Shown: one piece after another, positions 46,184-59,400 of the stretch | How positions within the stretch are numbered: position 1 is the stretch's first letter | Layout: each line of letters begins with the position of its first letter | Assembly: GCA_028671895.1 (NCBI GenBank) | Contig: CM053800.1 | Span: 15,335,886-15,399,885 of the forward strand | Direction: 5' to 3' | Length of the DNA stretch: 64,000 bases | DNA from: Oenanthe sinensis | Lineage: Eukaryota; Streptophyta; Magnoliopsida; Apiales; Apiaceae | The notes under the pieces: model-generated | What the model saw: the letters and a program-made list of their open reading frames with translations, nothing else | What the model was told of the DNA's origin: nothing | The model's database searches: none | Translations under genes and position numbers: made by a program

Positions 46184-47726
46184 CTTAGGACCCCAAGCTT
46201 GGTACCCCCCATTCACCTGGTAAACTACCAGTTTAAAGCGCACCCTAACCGGGTGGCCACCTTCAAAATTTTTGTCAGGAATATCAAAGGTTTCTTCTGT
46301 TAGCCCTGCTTTTTCCATTGCAAGAGGCATTCGAGGGTCCATGTCAAAGTCGAAGTCTTCTTCTTCCTTCCTACCACTAGAGGGCGCACCTGCAGTTACC
46401 ATTCCCCAAATTCTGGCCAAGGTTGCTCTTCAGTTTCTTCGTCACTAACATCTTTCACAATCCCTTCCATAAATTTGTCCATAGGAGTTGCTTCCAACAT
46501 CAAAATTTGAGGATAGGGCTTGTCCTCAATGTACATGACTTCTTCTACAAGACTTTCTTCTTCAGGGAATTTCACCGTGTACAAAACATTCACTATGGCT
46601 TCTTATTGCCTTTATACCATGTTGTTTGACTATGGTTGTCTTAGACCCCTTGTCTTCTCAAATGCTTTTACTGACCCGTTGTAGCATTCCCTTAAATCAA
46701 ATTGGCATCCCCTAACACATCTGATGTCGGAAGGAGTGGGAAATTTCAGGGACAAATGGTAGATGGAGGTGATGACCCTCATCTCTTTCAAAAGTGGCCT
46801 CCCAATTAAAGCGTTGTTAGCTGACTCTTAGTCTACTACAAAAAAATCAATGATCTGGGTTGACGATAACTTCCCATCTCCAAGGGTAATGGGAAGGCAG
46901 ATGGTTTCCTTAGCAGAGATGGATTCTCCTCTGAGCCATAGAGGAATATGTTTTCCACCGTCATGTCTTTGTCAAGAAGTCTCATCTTCTGATATGTGTT
47001 ATAGTATAAGATGTTTGCTGAGCTTCCATTATCTACGAAGACCCGATGTACTTTCACCGTCCTAATTTTTACTATCACTACCGAGGCATCATTATGTAGA
47101 TGATGTACCAATTTAACATCCTCCTTTGTGAAGGTGATGCTTGTGGTTTCTCCTTTGAAGAGCTACGTATGCCTTGAAGACAAGGTGTTGACATTGGTGA
47201 GAGGTTGATAATTGGCCTCCTTTGCATACATGTCCATCGCGTTTCTACTATCTCCCGTGATATGGTCTCCCCCAAAGATAGTGTGTATGATATCGGCTCT
47301 GACGAAAATAGGTTCTGAGGCTGGCTCCTGATTGTTAGCTCCCAAACCTGGTCTACTCTCCCTTCTTGGAGTGGGATGATAAACTCCATACTTTTTTACC
47401 CAGTCAGTGAGATGCTCCTCCTTTAACAATGTTTCAATTTCATCCTTCAGTTGTCGACATTCATGGGTATCATGCCCATTAGATTCATGGTATTCTCAAT
47501 ATTTCATATGATCCTTGCTTTGCCAAGCTGATGGAGGAGGAGGCCTCCTGAACAGACCTTAGTTTTTATTGACTTCATAAATATGTTCTACCCCTGTAAC
47601 TAGAGGAGTATAATCATCTCTTCTGCTTTCGTAGGAACGTGGAGGGCTCAAGTTCCTTCTACCGTGTGTCATATTCACCCTATTTGGACTTCCAAGCTTC
47701 CCCCTATATTCAGATGGTGGAGTTCT
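46184..47726 (-). pseudogene. Gypsy gag end, aspartic protease and linker, broken
   Basis: On the minus strand, 47726-47163 encodes the gag end (LLKEEHLTDWVKKYG, HTIFGGDHITGDS). 47111-46836 encodes the protease (HHLHNDASVVIVK, HRVFVDNGSSANILYYNTY), with the D-x-G-S-S active site as D-N-G-S-S. 46593-46184 encodes a protease-RT linker with DMDPRMPLAMEKAGLTEETF. Stops and frameshifts separate the pieces. RT should follow but is missing. The gag portion continues at 56475 beyond copia B. Confidence 0.65.
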
Positions 47727-49267
47727 TGAAGGGTTTCGTGACACAAACGCAGCGGAATAAACGCGAAAAATAAATCAAAATAGCGAAACCCTCCGCAGGA
47801 TCCATGCGAAAACAAAAAATTAATTCGGAGATAAAAAATAAATACCTTTAGAAGCTTTAACAGTTCATTAATGGAAGATTAATGGAGGTCCAAAGCTTGT
47901 TTAATCACCACGTATCCCGCTCTCGCGATCTACGCTCTACGGTATCCACACGAACACTTTTCATGAAGGATTGATGTGTACTAGCACCCGAAAATTTCTT
48001 CTCTCTCTATCTTCCTCCTCTCTCAGAGCGGCTAGGGTTTTTGTAAAATCTCTATCTTATTAAATCAGCCCATAAAGAGATTATATAGAGAGAGGAATAA
48101 GTTTTCTAATTATAATCCAATTATAATTAATACTAATCCAAAATTCTAAATTATTTAATTAAGTCTCACTTAATTAATTAATTATTAATTTTGGAATTAG
48201 TTTAAGTAATTCATTTATTCTATTTATATAATTAATTAAGTCATACTTAATTAATATCATAAATAAAATAAATTACTTATTTAATTTAAATTCATAATTT
48301 AAATTATTTCTCCTTCAAGCGTTCTTTGTGTGTGACCCTGTAGGTTATTATTACGTTGGCAACAATTTTAATATCTAATTAAAATTGTAAACAATGAGCG
48401 GCATCTAGTAATACATCATTGCTACCCAAGTAATAATAATAAATCGGTGATTCGATTAAGCCTTTCGTGAATAATGTTCTTGTAATATAATCCCTTTAAT
48501 CTTGATATTATAGATTAAACTCAAGGCATGTCTCGTGTCATCCTCTTCATAATTTAATCTTTATTTTCTTGATCGATGAGTAGACTATTAAAATCAAATC
48601 AACATTTGAGCACGGTCGTGCATTTCATAGTCTCACTCAAACAAGATGCCAATAATATCACTCCTAAAATTAGGAGGATTAAATCTCATCTAGATCATTC
48701 ATATTTCTCATACGATTCATAATATACCCAATGTCCACTTTTATCATCACCCGGTCAAAGGTAACTTTTAATGTAATTAAAGTATATTAATTCTCGTATA
48801 GAAATATAATGATTTCAGGTCTAAGGATCATTACACCATTATCACAGTGAGAATTACTTATGACACTTACTTAACATGTAGAATCTCACGGCGGGTCATT
48901 CCAGTGCCATGCGTTGATACATGCACTTATGTTCTTGACTTTAGTATCCCCATATATATGACCAATGAGATGTGGTCATCTGTCAAGAAACATACTAGTC
49001 TTTGTGCATTATTATTGTCCTTAAATAATAATACTCGACTAGGGAATTTTAGGAATAAGATACTATTCATATAATCTCATTTTTAAGTCACATACTTAAA
49101 GATATATAATACGTATCAAAATTCCAAGGACATTTATTATGCTTTCAATTTATTACGCAGTAAATAAAACATAATAAATAAATAATAATCAATAAAACAT
49201 AATCCTTAATAATAAATATTTTCCTTAAAATATAAAAAGTATTGTCTCTAGAGCATAATTACTAACA
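47727..49267 (-). repeat. 3' LTR of copia element B
   Basis: 1541 bp, TGTTAG start at 49267 on the minus strand and end at 47727. A short deletion near 48480 (GTTCTTGTAA instead of GTTCCATGTAA) and other substitutions separate it from its partner. No PPT adjoins it. Confidence 0.9.
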
Positions 49268-49320
49268 GTTCTATCCATCTTCTTTGAATTTTAAATTTTG
49301 AGCTTGATTGATTATTTTCT
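49268..49320. repeat. 53-bp copy of the outer genomic flank inside element B
   Basis: It begins GTTCTATCCATCTTC and ends GATTATTTTCT. The same 53 bp, with a single T/C difference, form the outer flank at 56475-56527. It replaces the PPT and the last pol codons that element A has at 2311-2374. Confidence 0.9.
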
Positions 49321-51900
49321 GACTTTCGTGCTTCTGCTGTGACAAAGCCTTAGTCAGTGTGTCTGCAATATTATTATTAGTATACGCTTTACATATATGT
49401 ATATCTCCTTGATCATTAATCCCATTAATTAGGTGATATCTCCTAAGTACATGCCCAAACAGCCTCCTTGGCTGCTTCACAAGCATCAATATACTCAGGT
49501 TCTATTGTAAAATCAACAATTGTCTTTGCTGTGAACCATTCCAGCATACAACATCTCAATAAAACACAAAGCCAGACAGAAACATTAAATTATCGTTATC
49601 TGTCTAGAAACCAGTATCACTGAAACCTCTTACAACTAGCTTCACATCTCCTCCATATAACAAGAATGAATCTTTAGTCCTCTTTAAGTACTTAAGAATA
49701 TTCTTGACTGTCGTCCAGTGACCTTCACCTGGATTAGATCGGTATCTACTCATCATGGTTAAAGCATACGAGACATCAGGATAAGTACATATCATTGCAT
49801 ACATTATAAAACCAATTGCTGACGCATATGGAATTTTACTCATGCAGTCCCTATCATCCAATGATTTAGGACAAATTTTATTTTGAGATCACTATCCCAT
49901 GAGACATTGGGACATATCCATTTTAGTCTCTTTGCATTTGAAATCGATGCAAAACTTTGTCAATGTATGTACTCTAAATTAGGCCGATCAATCACCTTGA
50001 TCTATCTCTATAGATCTCGATCCCTAATATATATGTCACATCGCCTAAGTCTTTCATTGAGAAATTATTTCTCAACTAAGTCTTCACAGTCTGTAGAGAA
50101 GGAATGTCATTCCCTATTAGTAATATATCATCAACATATAATACTAGGAATGCCACATGGCTCCCACTAAACTTCTTGTAAACACAAGTTTCATCTTCAT
50201 TCTGAATAAAGTCAAACTCTTTTTGACTGTTTCATGAAAACAAATGTTCCATCTCCTCGAGGCCTGCTTTAATCCATAAATGGATCGACGCAACTTACAT
50301 ACATTTCCAGCATCCTTTAGATCAACAAAACCCTTAGGGTGTGTCATGTACACATCCATATCTTCTTCAAGGCTCTCATTTAAGAAAGCGGTTTTGACAT
50401 CCATTTGCCAGATTTCATAGTCATAGTAAGCAGCTATAGCAAGCAAAATCCTGATGGACATGACCATAACAACTGGTGAAAAGGTCTCATCATAGTCAAT
50501 ACCATGAATTTTCTTAAAACCTTTTACCACCAATCGTGCCTTATAGGTCTGTACATTAGCATCCATGTCGGTCTTCTTCTTGAAAACCCACTTGCACCCT
50601 ATAGGTTTTACCCCTTCAGGTGGATCAACCAAAGTCCATACTTGATTAGTATACATGGATTCCATCTCAGATTTAATGGCATCCAGCCATCTCTTAGAAT
50701 CTGGAGTGTTTATAGTATCTAGGTAGGTGAGAGGCTCATCTTCATCCACAAGCATCACATCACCATCTTGAGTCAAGAGAAATCCATATTATCTCTCGGG
50801 CTCATGGCGAATCCTACTAAACCTACGAACACCTGTGTTTCTTGAGCAGTATTATTTTTCTTGTACATTCTACTCAGGTTCCTCCACTGGTTCAACGTTA
50901 TCATGTGGGTCTCAAACTTCATTGAGATCTATTATCCTCCCACTGTCTCTCAGCAGTTCGAGCAACAAACACTTTGTTCTCGGAAGGATTATAGAAAGAA
51001 TAACCCCTTGTTTCAGTTGGGTATTCCACAAAATTACATTTGTCTGATTTTGGTCCTAGCTTGTCAGAGATTAGACGTTTCACAAACGCTTCACATCCCC
51101 AAAATTTTATAAATGACATGCTGTGACGTTGCTCAGTCCATATCTCATAAGGAGTCTTTTGAACCAATTTAGTAGGAACACAATTAAGTGTATGTGGAGC
51201 CGTTTACAGGGTGCAACCCCATAAACTAATTGGAAGATTCATTGACTCAACATTGATCGCACCATGTCCAACAAGGTGTGATCTCTCCTATCAAAAAAAA
51301 ACTTTTCTTTGATATTTTCTACTTCATCTTTATAGTCTTTGAACTTTTCAAATGATTCGGATTAGTTCTTCAAAAGATACATATATCCGTATCTACTAAA
51401 ATAATTAGTAAATTTTATGAAGTTAATAAAATCTACCTTTTGTCATCGTACACATATGACCACATACATCACTATGTATAAGTCATACCCATTCAATGAT
51501 CCCTTCACCATGTCCGGTAAAAGGAGCTTTAGTCATTTTACCAAATAAACCAAGATTCGCATCCTTTTGTATGATTCATAATCAAACTTATCCATGAATG
51601 CATCCTTATGTATTCTGAAAATGCGTTTCTTATTAATACGGCCTCAACAACAGTGCCAAAGGTAATATTTGATTTGAGTCACTTTAGAACATATAAATTG
51701 TTAATTAGATGTGCAACATTATAAGGCTCATCATCAAAATAGAATAAACAACTATTGTTATAAAATGAAAAAGCCTTTCTTGTCCAAACAAGAAACTGAA
51801 ATAATGTCTCTGCCAATTGCAAGCACGCTATAACAATTATTAAGTTCTAAATTTTCCTTATAGGCCAAAAATTAAGTAACGAGTTCCTCGAACCAGAGCA
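49321..51900 (-). pseudogene. Degenerate copia pol of element B
   Basis: The content matches A: RNase H (LRRYHLINGINDQGDIHICK), the RT-RNase H link (ORF 49861-49604, YASAIGFIMYAMICTYPDVSY), RT (50776-50144) and integrase C-terminal half (51167-50919). The RT frame is longer than in A because the Trp codon lost in A is intact here. The two extra A's after LKQASRR, a frameshift before LPISFW and a TAG after RGFSDTGF are shared with A. A TAG in the RT (near 50085) is specific to B. Confidence 0.8.
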
Positions 51901-51939
51901 ACTATCTGTACTCCAATTCCAACCCGATACCTTAAGCTT

Positions 51940-52720
51940 GACCCTTATTGATCATCATCTTCCGATCTTCCAATTAAGCATGACAGTTTAATTTCCAGTC
52001 TCCCAACTTTTCACAGAAGTGACAATCATCTTCTTTATCAACACCTCATTCAGACTTTAGAGTCTGCTTTAGGGATTGGACTTTGGTTTGACAACGGAAC
52101 TAGATCAAATCTTCTCCTTGCCTTTCCATTTTCCTTTCCCTTTTGCATTCCCTATGTTTACCATCAATATAGTAGTAGTTCATGCATTTATCATATTACT
52201 TTCAGCAGTTCTCAACATGTTTAGCAACTCAATGGGTGTTTTACCAATCTTATTCACTTTATTGTTCATAACAAAATAAGAATAATATTTGTCCGAAGAT
52301 TGTAATATCAAATCTAACTATCTCCAGACCAATCTGGAAACCCAAAATATCAATGGTATTCATTATACCCTATAATCTTTAGAACATGTGGTGTAACCGG
52401 GTCTCACTCTCCCAACTTGTAAGTGTATAGTGCCCTTTCAAATATATCTTGTGCTCAATCGTTTCATAAGCATCTATATGCTTGTATTGCTTCTTAAGCT
52501 CAGCACATATATTTGCGAGCATGAGACATGAAACATCAGTCGCAACATCAATTTGCTTCCAATAAGCACTATGATTTACACATGTTACATTCTCAACTTT
52601 AAGAGCAGGGGAAGAGATTTGACTAATATCGTGGTGCCCGAGGACGATCCTCAAGCTCCTATGTCAATCAAGGAAATATATTCTCGTCAATTTGTCCTTC
52701 TCAAGAACTGATCGCATAGA
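51940..52720 (-). pseudogene. Degenerate copia gag of element B
   Basis: Equivalent to 4980-5760 in A. The ORF at 52654-52379 carries the gag helix (SCLMLANICAELKKQYKH). A zinc-knuckle remnant lies near 52020-51985. Broken in the same way as A. Confidence 0.6.
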
Positions 52721-54150
52721 GAAGTTGTTTGTGTTTATCATTTGATATCTACAATATTAAAGTGCATAAAATAAACTAGATTGCAAATTTAATATTAATT
52801 ATGTTTAAGTGATTATGGTATATCATCATATACCTCTCACTATTTTTATCAAACTAATAGCCCTTACTATTAATTTGGAAAGTATATCCCATAATTCATT
52901 CTAGTGAGCCAAGATCCATATTTCGTCATGTCCTAAGTCAACCACTGGAAGTCCTTAGAAAATGATTATTTAGGTAGACAACAGTTGTCAATTATATCAT
53001 ATATAATTCTTGGATAGTTTGGTGAACAACGATTGATCTTATCTATCTAATAGACTTTTAACCAAACTCTATGCTTCTAAGTTCATAATAGTTGAATATA
53101 ACCGTTTATTTTCACTTATTATGACGACTCAGTTAAGTTAGACCCAATGATACAACGGCCGAATATAACCGTTTATATTCGTCGCATCTCACCACGATAG
53201 ATAGGAGTCCCCTGCCACTGACAGTCCTTCCCCTTATCGATCTAGGATTCGATGAGTGTTCATTCATTGGAAAGCATCCGAGTAAAACTTAATATTTTGT
53301 TAAGGGGTTTTAGAAAATTTATAACGATCATGATCACATCATAAAGAGATCCTCAATTTTTCCTTGAACCAAATGTTTCAAATCGACATCTTAAATTGTT
53401 CATTTCCCAGGTAGATGGAGGATACCAATGGTCACACTTAAAACCCATCAGCCTTACGAATACGCATATCCGCTTTTTTCAGAAAATCCCAATTATAGAT
53501 ATCAAAAATCCATATTTAATTCCGTGTTTTAAAAATCCATATTTCATAAACACAAGAATCTCATGATCGTTTGTTAATTTTAAAATCTTGAATCGTTACA
53601 GATTTTATCTTGTTTAAGCAAACATGGCATGGGTGTCGTATCTAATACATACATGATTAATCAATATTAAGCATGCATCTCAGTTATATCTACGCATACA
53701 TACCAATACATGCAATCATATACATATATGTAATGTGCGTAAATTAAACATGTTTGGTTATGGCCCCATCCTATATGATATTTCCAAGCTAATGGAAATA
53801 TCAAGGTCAGTCTATGGTGGTTTTAAAAATACTATCTATTACATGTCTTCTTTCTTCATTGCTCCATCATCCCCTTTTAGATCGCCTCCTTGCTTGCAAG
53901 TCTTCATCGATAATTACATTGAATAATAAAAATAAAACTATTCTAATGAAATTACAAGAAGAACTCGAGTTACATTCGAGATAATTAAATTACAATGAAT
54001 AAACGACATGCAAGTCGTATTTAGAAACCAAAACCATAAATCAAAACCACTATCCTATGGGTCTTTAGGCCATAACCATCCACCATGCTATCATATAACA
54101 CATATAATATATCTCATATTATATAATCATATCATATAATCATATATAAC
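52721..54150 (-). other. Long non-coding leader of copia B
   Basis: About 1.4 kb, nearly identical to 5761-7190, without coding signal. Its conservation in two elements shows it belongs to the family. Confidence 0.6.
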
Positions 54151-54840
54151 AAATTTCGAAATTTCAGAAAATTAAAAAAAGATTTCTAAAGATAATAAAT
54201 CGCTATTTCGAGGCCCTTAACGACGTCAAACGCCTTACAGACCCGTCGATGATAGTATATCTATCAGTTTTGTTCATTGGCCCGATTCCAGTCAGAAAAC
54301 ACATATCGTTTACGAAAATCTGATACATCAGTCAGATTTCTCCAAATCTGACGGTGTTTCAGAAATCGTATCATATACAATTCTCATAACAAGAACAAGC
54401 ATATATCATATATACATACATAGAGATACATACAATCATCATATGATTATACATCACATGAATATCATATATTCATAATATATACATACATATACTCAAA
54501 ATTTTAGAAAATTAAATAATTTTCAAAAAATCATAAATCCACCGTTTTGGAGGTTGTAACGACATCTAATGGCTTACAGACGCAGAGCTGACTTTGTCAG
54601 TATTGCTCAGTGAGCCGATTCCAGTCAGAAAACACATATCGCTTGCGAAAATCGGACAACGGACACAGATTTCAGAAAATCAACGGCAGCCGTTTCAGAA
54701 TTCGTATCGAATACGATTCTCATAATAAGAACAAACATGTATCATAACATACATCAACACACATAATCATCACATGATTATACATCATATGAATATCATA
54801 TATTCATAATATATATAAACATATACATATTATATCAATA
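54151..54840 (-). repeat. Two-copy tandem repeat in the copia B leader
   Basis: Units start near 54151 and 54493. Here the first unit has the segment (about 46 bp, near 54258-54304) that is missing in A. Confidence 0.7.
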
Positions 54841-54920
54841 TAAAATCATGATAGATCGCATACATGCTTATATATCAAAAACTGTTAAGCACATAACCGA
54901 ATTAAAACGTTTCGCAAGTA

Positions 54921-54932
54921 GCTCTGATGCCA
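54921..54932 (-). promoter_or_regulatory. tRNA-Met primer binding site of copia B
   Basis: The minus strand reads TGGCATCAGAGC next to the 5' LTR, identical to A. Confidence 0.8.
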
Positions 54933-54933
54933 T

Positions 54934-56474
54934 TGAAGGGTTTCGTGACACAAACGCAACGGAATAAACGCGAAAAATAAATCAAAATAGCGAAACCCTC
55001 CGCAGGATCCATGCGAAAACAAAAAATTAATTCGGAGATAAAGAATAAATACCTTTAGAAGCTTTAACAGTTCATTAATGGAAGATTAATGGAGGTCCAA
55101 AGCTTGTTTAATCACCACGTATCCCGCTCTCGCGATCTACGCTCTACGGTATCCACATGAACACTTTTCATGAAGGATTGATGTGTACTAGCACCCGCAA
55201 ATTTCTTCTCTCTCTATCTTCCTCCTCTCTCAGAGCGGCTAGGGTTTTTGTAAAATCTCTATCTTATTAAATCAGCCCATAAAGAGATTATATATAGAGA
55301 GGAATAAGTTTTCTAATTATAATCCAATTATAATTAATACTAATCCAAAATTCTAAATTATTTAATTAAGTCTCACTTAATTAATTAATTATTAATTTTG
55401 GAATTAGTTTAAGTAATTCATTTATTCTATTTATATAATTAATTAAGTCATACTTAATTAATATCATAAATAAAATAAATTACTTATTTAATTTAAATTC
55501 ATAATTTAAATTATTTCTCCTTCAAGCGTTCTTTGTGTGTGACCATGTAGGTTATTATTACGTTGGCAACAATTTTAATATCTAATTAAAATTGTAAACA
55601 ATGAGCGGCATCTAGTAATACTTCATTGCTACCCAAGTAATAATAATAAATCGGTGATTCGATTAAGCCTTTCGTGAATAATGTTCCATGTAATATAATC
55701 CATTTAATCTTGATATTATAGATTAAACTCAAGGCATGTCTCGTGTCATCCTCTTCATAATTTAATCTTTATTTTCTTGATCGATGAGTAGACTATTAAA
55801 ATCAAATCAACATTTGAGCACGGCCGTGCATTTCATAGTCTCACTCAAACAAGAGGCCAATAATATCACTCCTAAAATTAGGAGGATTAAATCCCATCTA
55901 GATCATTCATATTTCTCATACGATTCATAATATACCCAATGTCCACTTTTATCATCACCCGGTCAAAGGTAACTTTTAATGTAATTAAAGTATATTAATT
56001 CTCGTATAGAAATATAATGATTTCAGGTCTAAGGATCATTACACCATTATCACAGTGAGAATTACTTATGACACTTACTTAACATGTAGAATCTCACGGC
56101 GGGTCATTCCAGTGCCATGCATTGATACATGCACTTATGTTCTTGACTTTAGTATCCCCATACATATGAACAATGAGATGTGGTCATCTGGCAAGAAACA
56201 TACTAGTCTTTGTGCATTATTATTGTCCTTAAATAATAATACTCGACTAGGGAATTTTAGGAATAAGATACTATTCATATAATCTCATTTTTAAGTCACA
56301 TACTTAAAGATATATAATACGTATCAAAATTCCAAGGACATTTATTATGCTTTCAATTTATTACGCAGTAAATAAAACATAATAAATAAACAATAATCAA
56401 TAAAACATAATCTTTAATAATAAATATTTTCCTTAAAATATAAAAGTATTGTCTCTAGAGCATAATTACTAACA
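54934..56474 (-). repeat. 5' LTR of copia element B
   Basis: 1541 bp, partner of 47727-49267. It is followed by the GTTCT duplication and the original 53-bp flank. Confidence 0.9.
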
Positions 56475-59400
56475 GTTCTATCCATCTTCTTTGAATTTTA
56501 AATTTTGAGCTTGACTGATTATTTTCTTCTAAGGATTGTTCAATTCTTTTGAAAGGCTTTGTTTCAGCATAGAGGGAGGCTAAAGTATATATGGTTCATT
56601 TCCTTGTAGGTGATTCTAAAAATCTGTCCCAACCTTCAGACCTGAAATGAGAAAACTCTTCAAGGTATCATTTGTTGCCCCTCTAACTCCTGTAGCTTTA
56701 GAGTTGAATCTTTTGAAGTACACTTGTACGGATTCATTGTCCATTTGCTTGACATAAGCCAGAGTTGTGACTAGAGGAGCGTATTTGACTGCAGCTTGAA
56801 AATGTGTTACGAAGAGAAGTTGCATTTGATCCAATGACGTGACCATACCTACTCCCAACTTTTGAAACCATATCTGAGAGTTATCCCTCAGTGTAGCAGC
56901 GAAGAGTCTGCACCTAGGCAAGTTAGGGACCTGATAGACATCCATGTTTGTGTTGAATTTTCCCAGATACTCGACTGGGTTGGAGTTCCTATGATACCGG
57001 AGATCAGTAGTGCTTTGATAGCCTTGTGAAAGCCTGGCTTCCCTTACCACTTAAGAGAAAGGAGATGTAGCATGTACTAAGGTTGTTGGCCTTCCTCCAT
57101 CGAGGATGGTGAGGAGTTTCTTCAGTACATCAATGTTTATGTTACCCACACCTCGAATATTTTGCATTCTTAAGAGCTGAGATAAGGGACTTACCCGGAT
57201 GGAAATGGCGGAGGGTGCTCCCTGAGGTGGGGGCACGGCCTGGTTATGACCTGAGTTTGAGATAGGCGAGACCTGATTAATGATCGTGGCTTGAGGTGTG
57301 CCTAAGATTCCTGGAGGAGGTTGGGGGGCGCCCTGATTATCATGAGAGTTGTGGGTGCGCCATGATCAGTTGGAGGAGGTTGGACCACATTCTGAGCAAC
57401 TTGAGTAGGTTGGGGCGCACCCTGTTGGTTCTCTAGAAGAGGAGGAGGATTCTGGGTGTTCTGAGAGCATTGATTATTCTGGCCATTCTGCCTTTGAGAG
57501 GTGTGATGCCCACCCTCAGATGAGATTTTAGAGTAGACTAAAGTGATAATAGGTTCATCATTATGGCGCCTCCAATGAGGAAGAGGCCTATCATTCACAA
57601 AATTGTCATCCCTTCTTCGAAGTCAGTTTGAAAGAGCTTTATAAGTGCGTGGATCAATATTTCGAGGAAAGCCTTCATCCGGGTGCATTGAACTCAGGGT
57701 ATGGGGTTGAGGGTGTGCCTCTCCCCTTCCCTTTCCTCTCTCATGTGAGGTCGGTCATTCTCCTTTCCCTGCAAAACCAACCTACCATTCCTATCACGAA
57801 TATAAGGTCTACGATGTTCGGGGGTTACATGAGTATTATGCCTCATTTCAAAAGTATGCCCTAAGCGATGTGGGTGGGAAGGATGGCGAAATTCTCCTAT
57901 AAGGACCATTCTCCTCTCAGTATTCTCCTGAAAGTTCTAGTTAGTAGCACCGCTCCCAAATTCCAGCCTTCTGGGGGTGACTCCATGGAACCTACCATCA
58001 CGAACATCTTCCAGCATTCTTCCTGCATCACCATGAGGGTGCCTCCCTCCTTCGATCATTGACTCCTTCCCAGAGCGACGTTCAAGAGTGCGAAGGCGTT
58101 TATTAAATCCATTGAAATTCGTATGGGGACTCCTGAACGTGTCTCCAATCAAAAACAATTGCTCTATCATCTCTGTGTTAGTCATCATAATGGGGAGAGG
58201 TCCTCTAACAATCAGACCAACATTGGGAGGATTGGTTACATGCTCAGGAATATACTCCTCATGATTATGGTAGTTGAGGTTGTTCTGACCATGACTTTGG
58301 CCAGGCGTCGATCCTCCCCTTGAAGATGAAGTTCACGAGGGGAGGCGTCGACTCACGAAGGAGGAGTTGGCGTCGATCCTCGCCTTGAACTAGGGCGCAT
58401 CCTGAACTATGAGTGTCGCCTGAAGTGTTGTTTTGGATCCCAGAGAATTGGGCTAGGCCTACAACTTGATTAATGAATATACCCTGAAAGATATTTATTG
58501 TAGGTGTTATCAAAGTTGTTTTGAGCGAGGGGGCACCCTGAGGCATGGGCACGGTTTGGGTGTTTGATGCTGATGTGACTTGAGAAGTTATGGAGGGCTG
58601 AGGCATGCCCCGAGCGATGACGGAGGGCTGAGGAATTCCCTGATTAGCCAGGGAGGCTGAGATGAGCCATGACTAAGTAGAGGAGACTGATGCTCCGATG
58701 ACTTTTTCCATTTGAGGATGGGTCCTTACACTGCATAACATATCTACTAATTATACTATACAAATCATCTATAGGTTTTCAGAAGTTACCTAAAAATTAC
58801 ATACCTCATTAAAAGAGTAATCAGACCTGTCGAGGTGGGCTTCTCCTGGGGCGCACCCTAAAACAAAGGCTCGTCTCCAGCGTCATCTTCATCAAAGTCA
58901 AGACGATTAGACGTTGCCCTCAGGAATCTTCCTGTCTTGGGTTGACAAGATTCATCAACCACCTTCTCCCCACTTCTACCTTACTCGAGAAGCTTGGTTA
59001 TCGACCTGAAACCTAGATTGAGATCCAAACTTTTCTCATGAACATCTTCTGGAAAATACTCATCATGAACATGTTCTTCCTGGAGATCAGAATCCCTGAG
59101 TGAATAGAGATGAATGAGGGGGCCGAGGCGTGCCCTGAGGAAGTTGGAGGGCCGAGGCATGCCCTGAGTAACCTAGTTACGAGGGAAGGCGTCGACTCAC
59201 GAAAGAGTAGTAGGTGTCGACCCTCATCTTGGAGATGTTCCTCGCCTTGAAGATGAAGTTGACGAGGGAAGGGGTCCACTCACAAAGGAGAATTACACGT
59301 TGACCCTCACTTTGAACTAGGGCGCACCCTTAACTAGCAGCGTCTCCTGAAGACGAAGCTAACGAGGGGAGGCATCGAAACAACAAAATTACACCAGCCT

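Larger units (their letters stand above)
47727..56474 (-). mobile_element. Copia element B, relative of A, with rearranged 3' LTR junction
   Basis: An 8748-bp minus-strand element flanked by the target duplication GTTCT (47722-47726, 56475-56479). The LTRs are 1541 bp each (47727-49267, 54934-56474) and end CCCTTCA instead of CCCTACA. The internal region matches element A nearly base for base (offset about 46961). The exception is that the PPT-adjacent sequence is replaced by a 53-bp copy of the genomic flank (49268-49320). Coding is broken and several lesions are shared with A. The LTRs differ at about 18 positions by eye (about 1.2%). Confidence 0.92.

Noticed and set aside
47727..56474. 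Elements A and B as a single segmental duplication
   Set aside because: Each has its own 5-bp target duplication (GTGAT and GTTCT) and different flanks (hAT and gypsy), so they are separate insertions.
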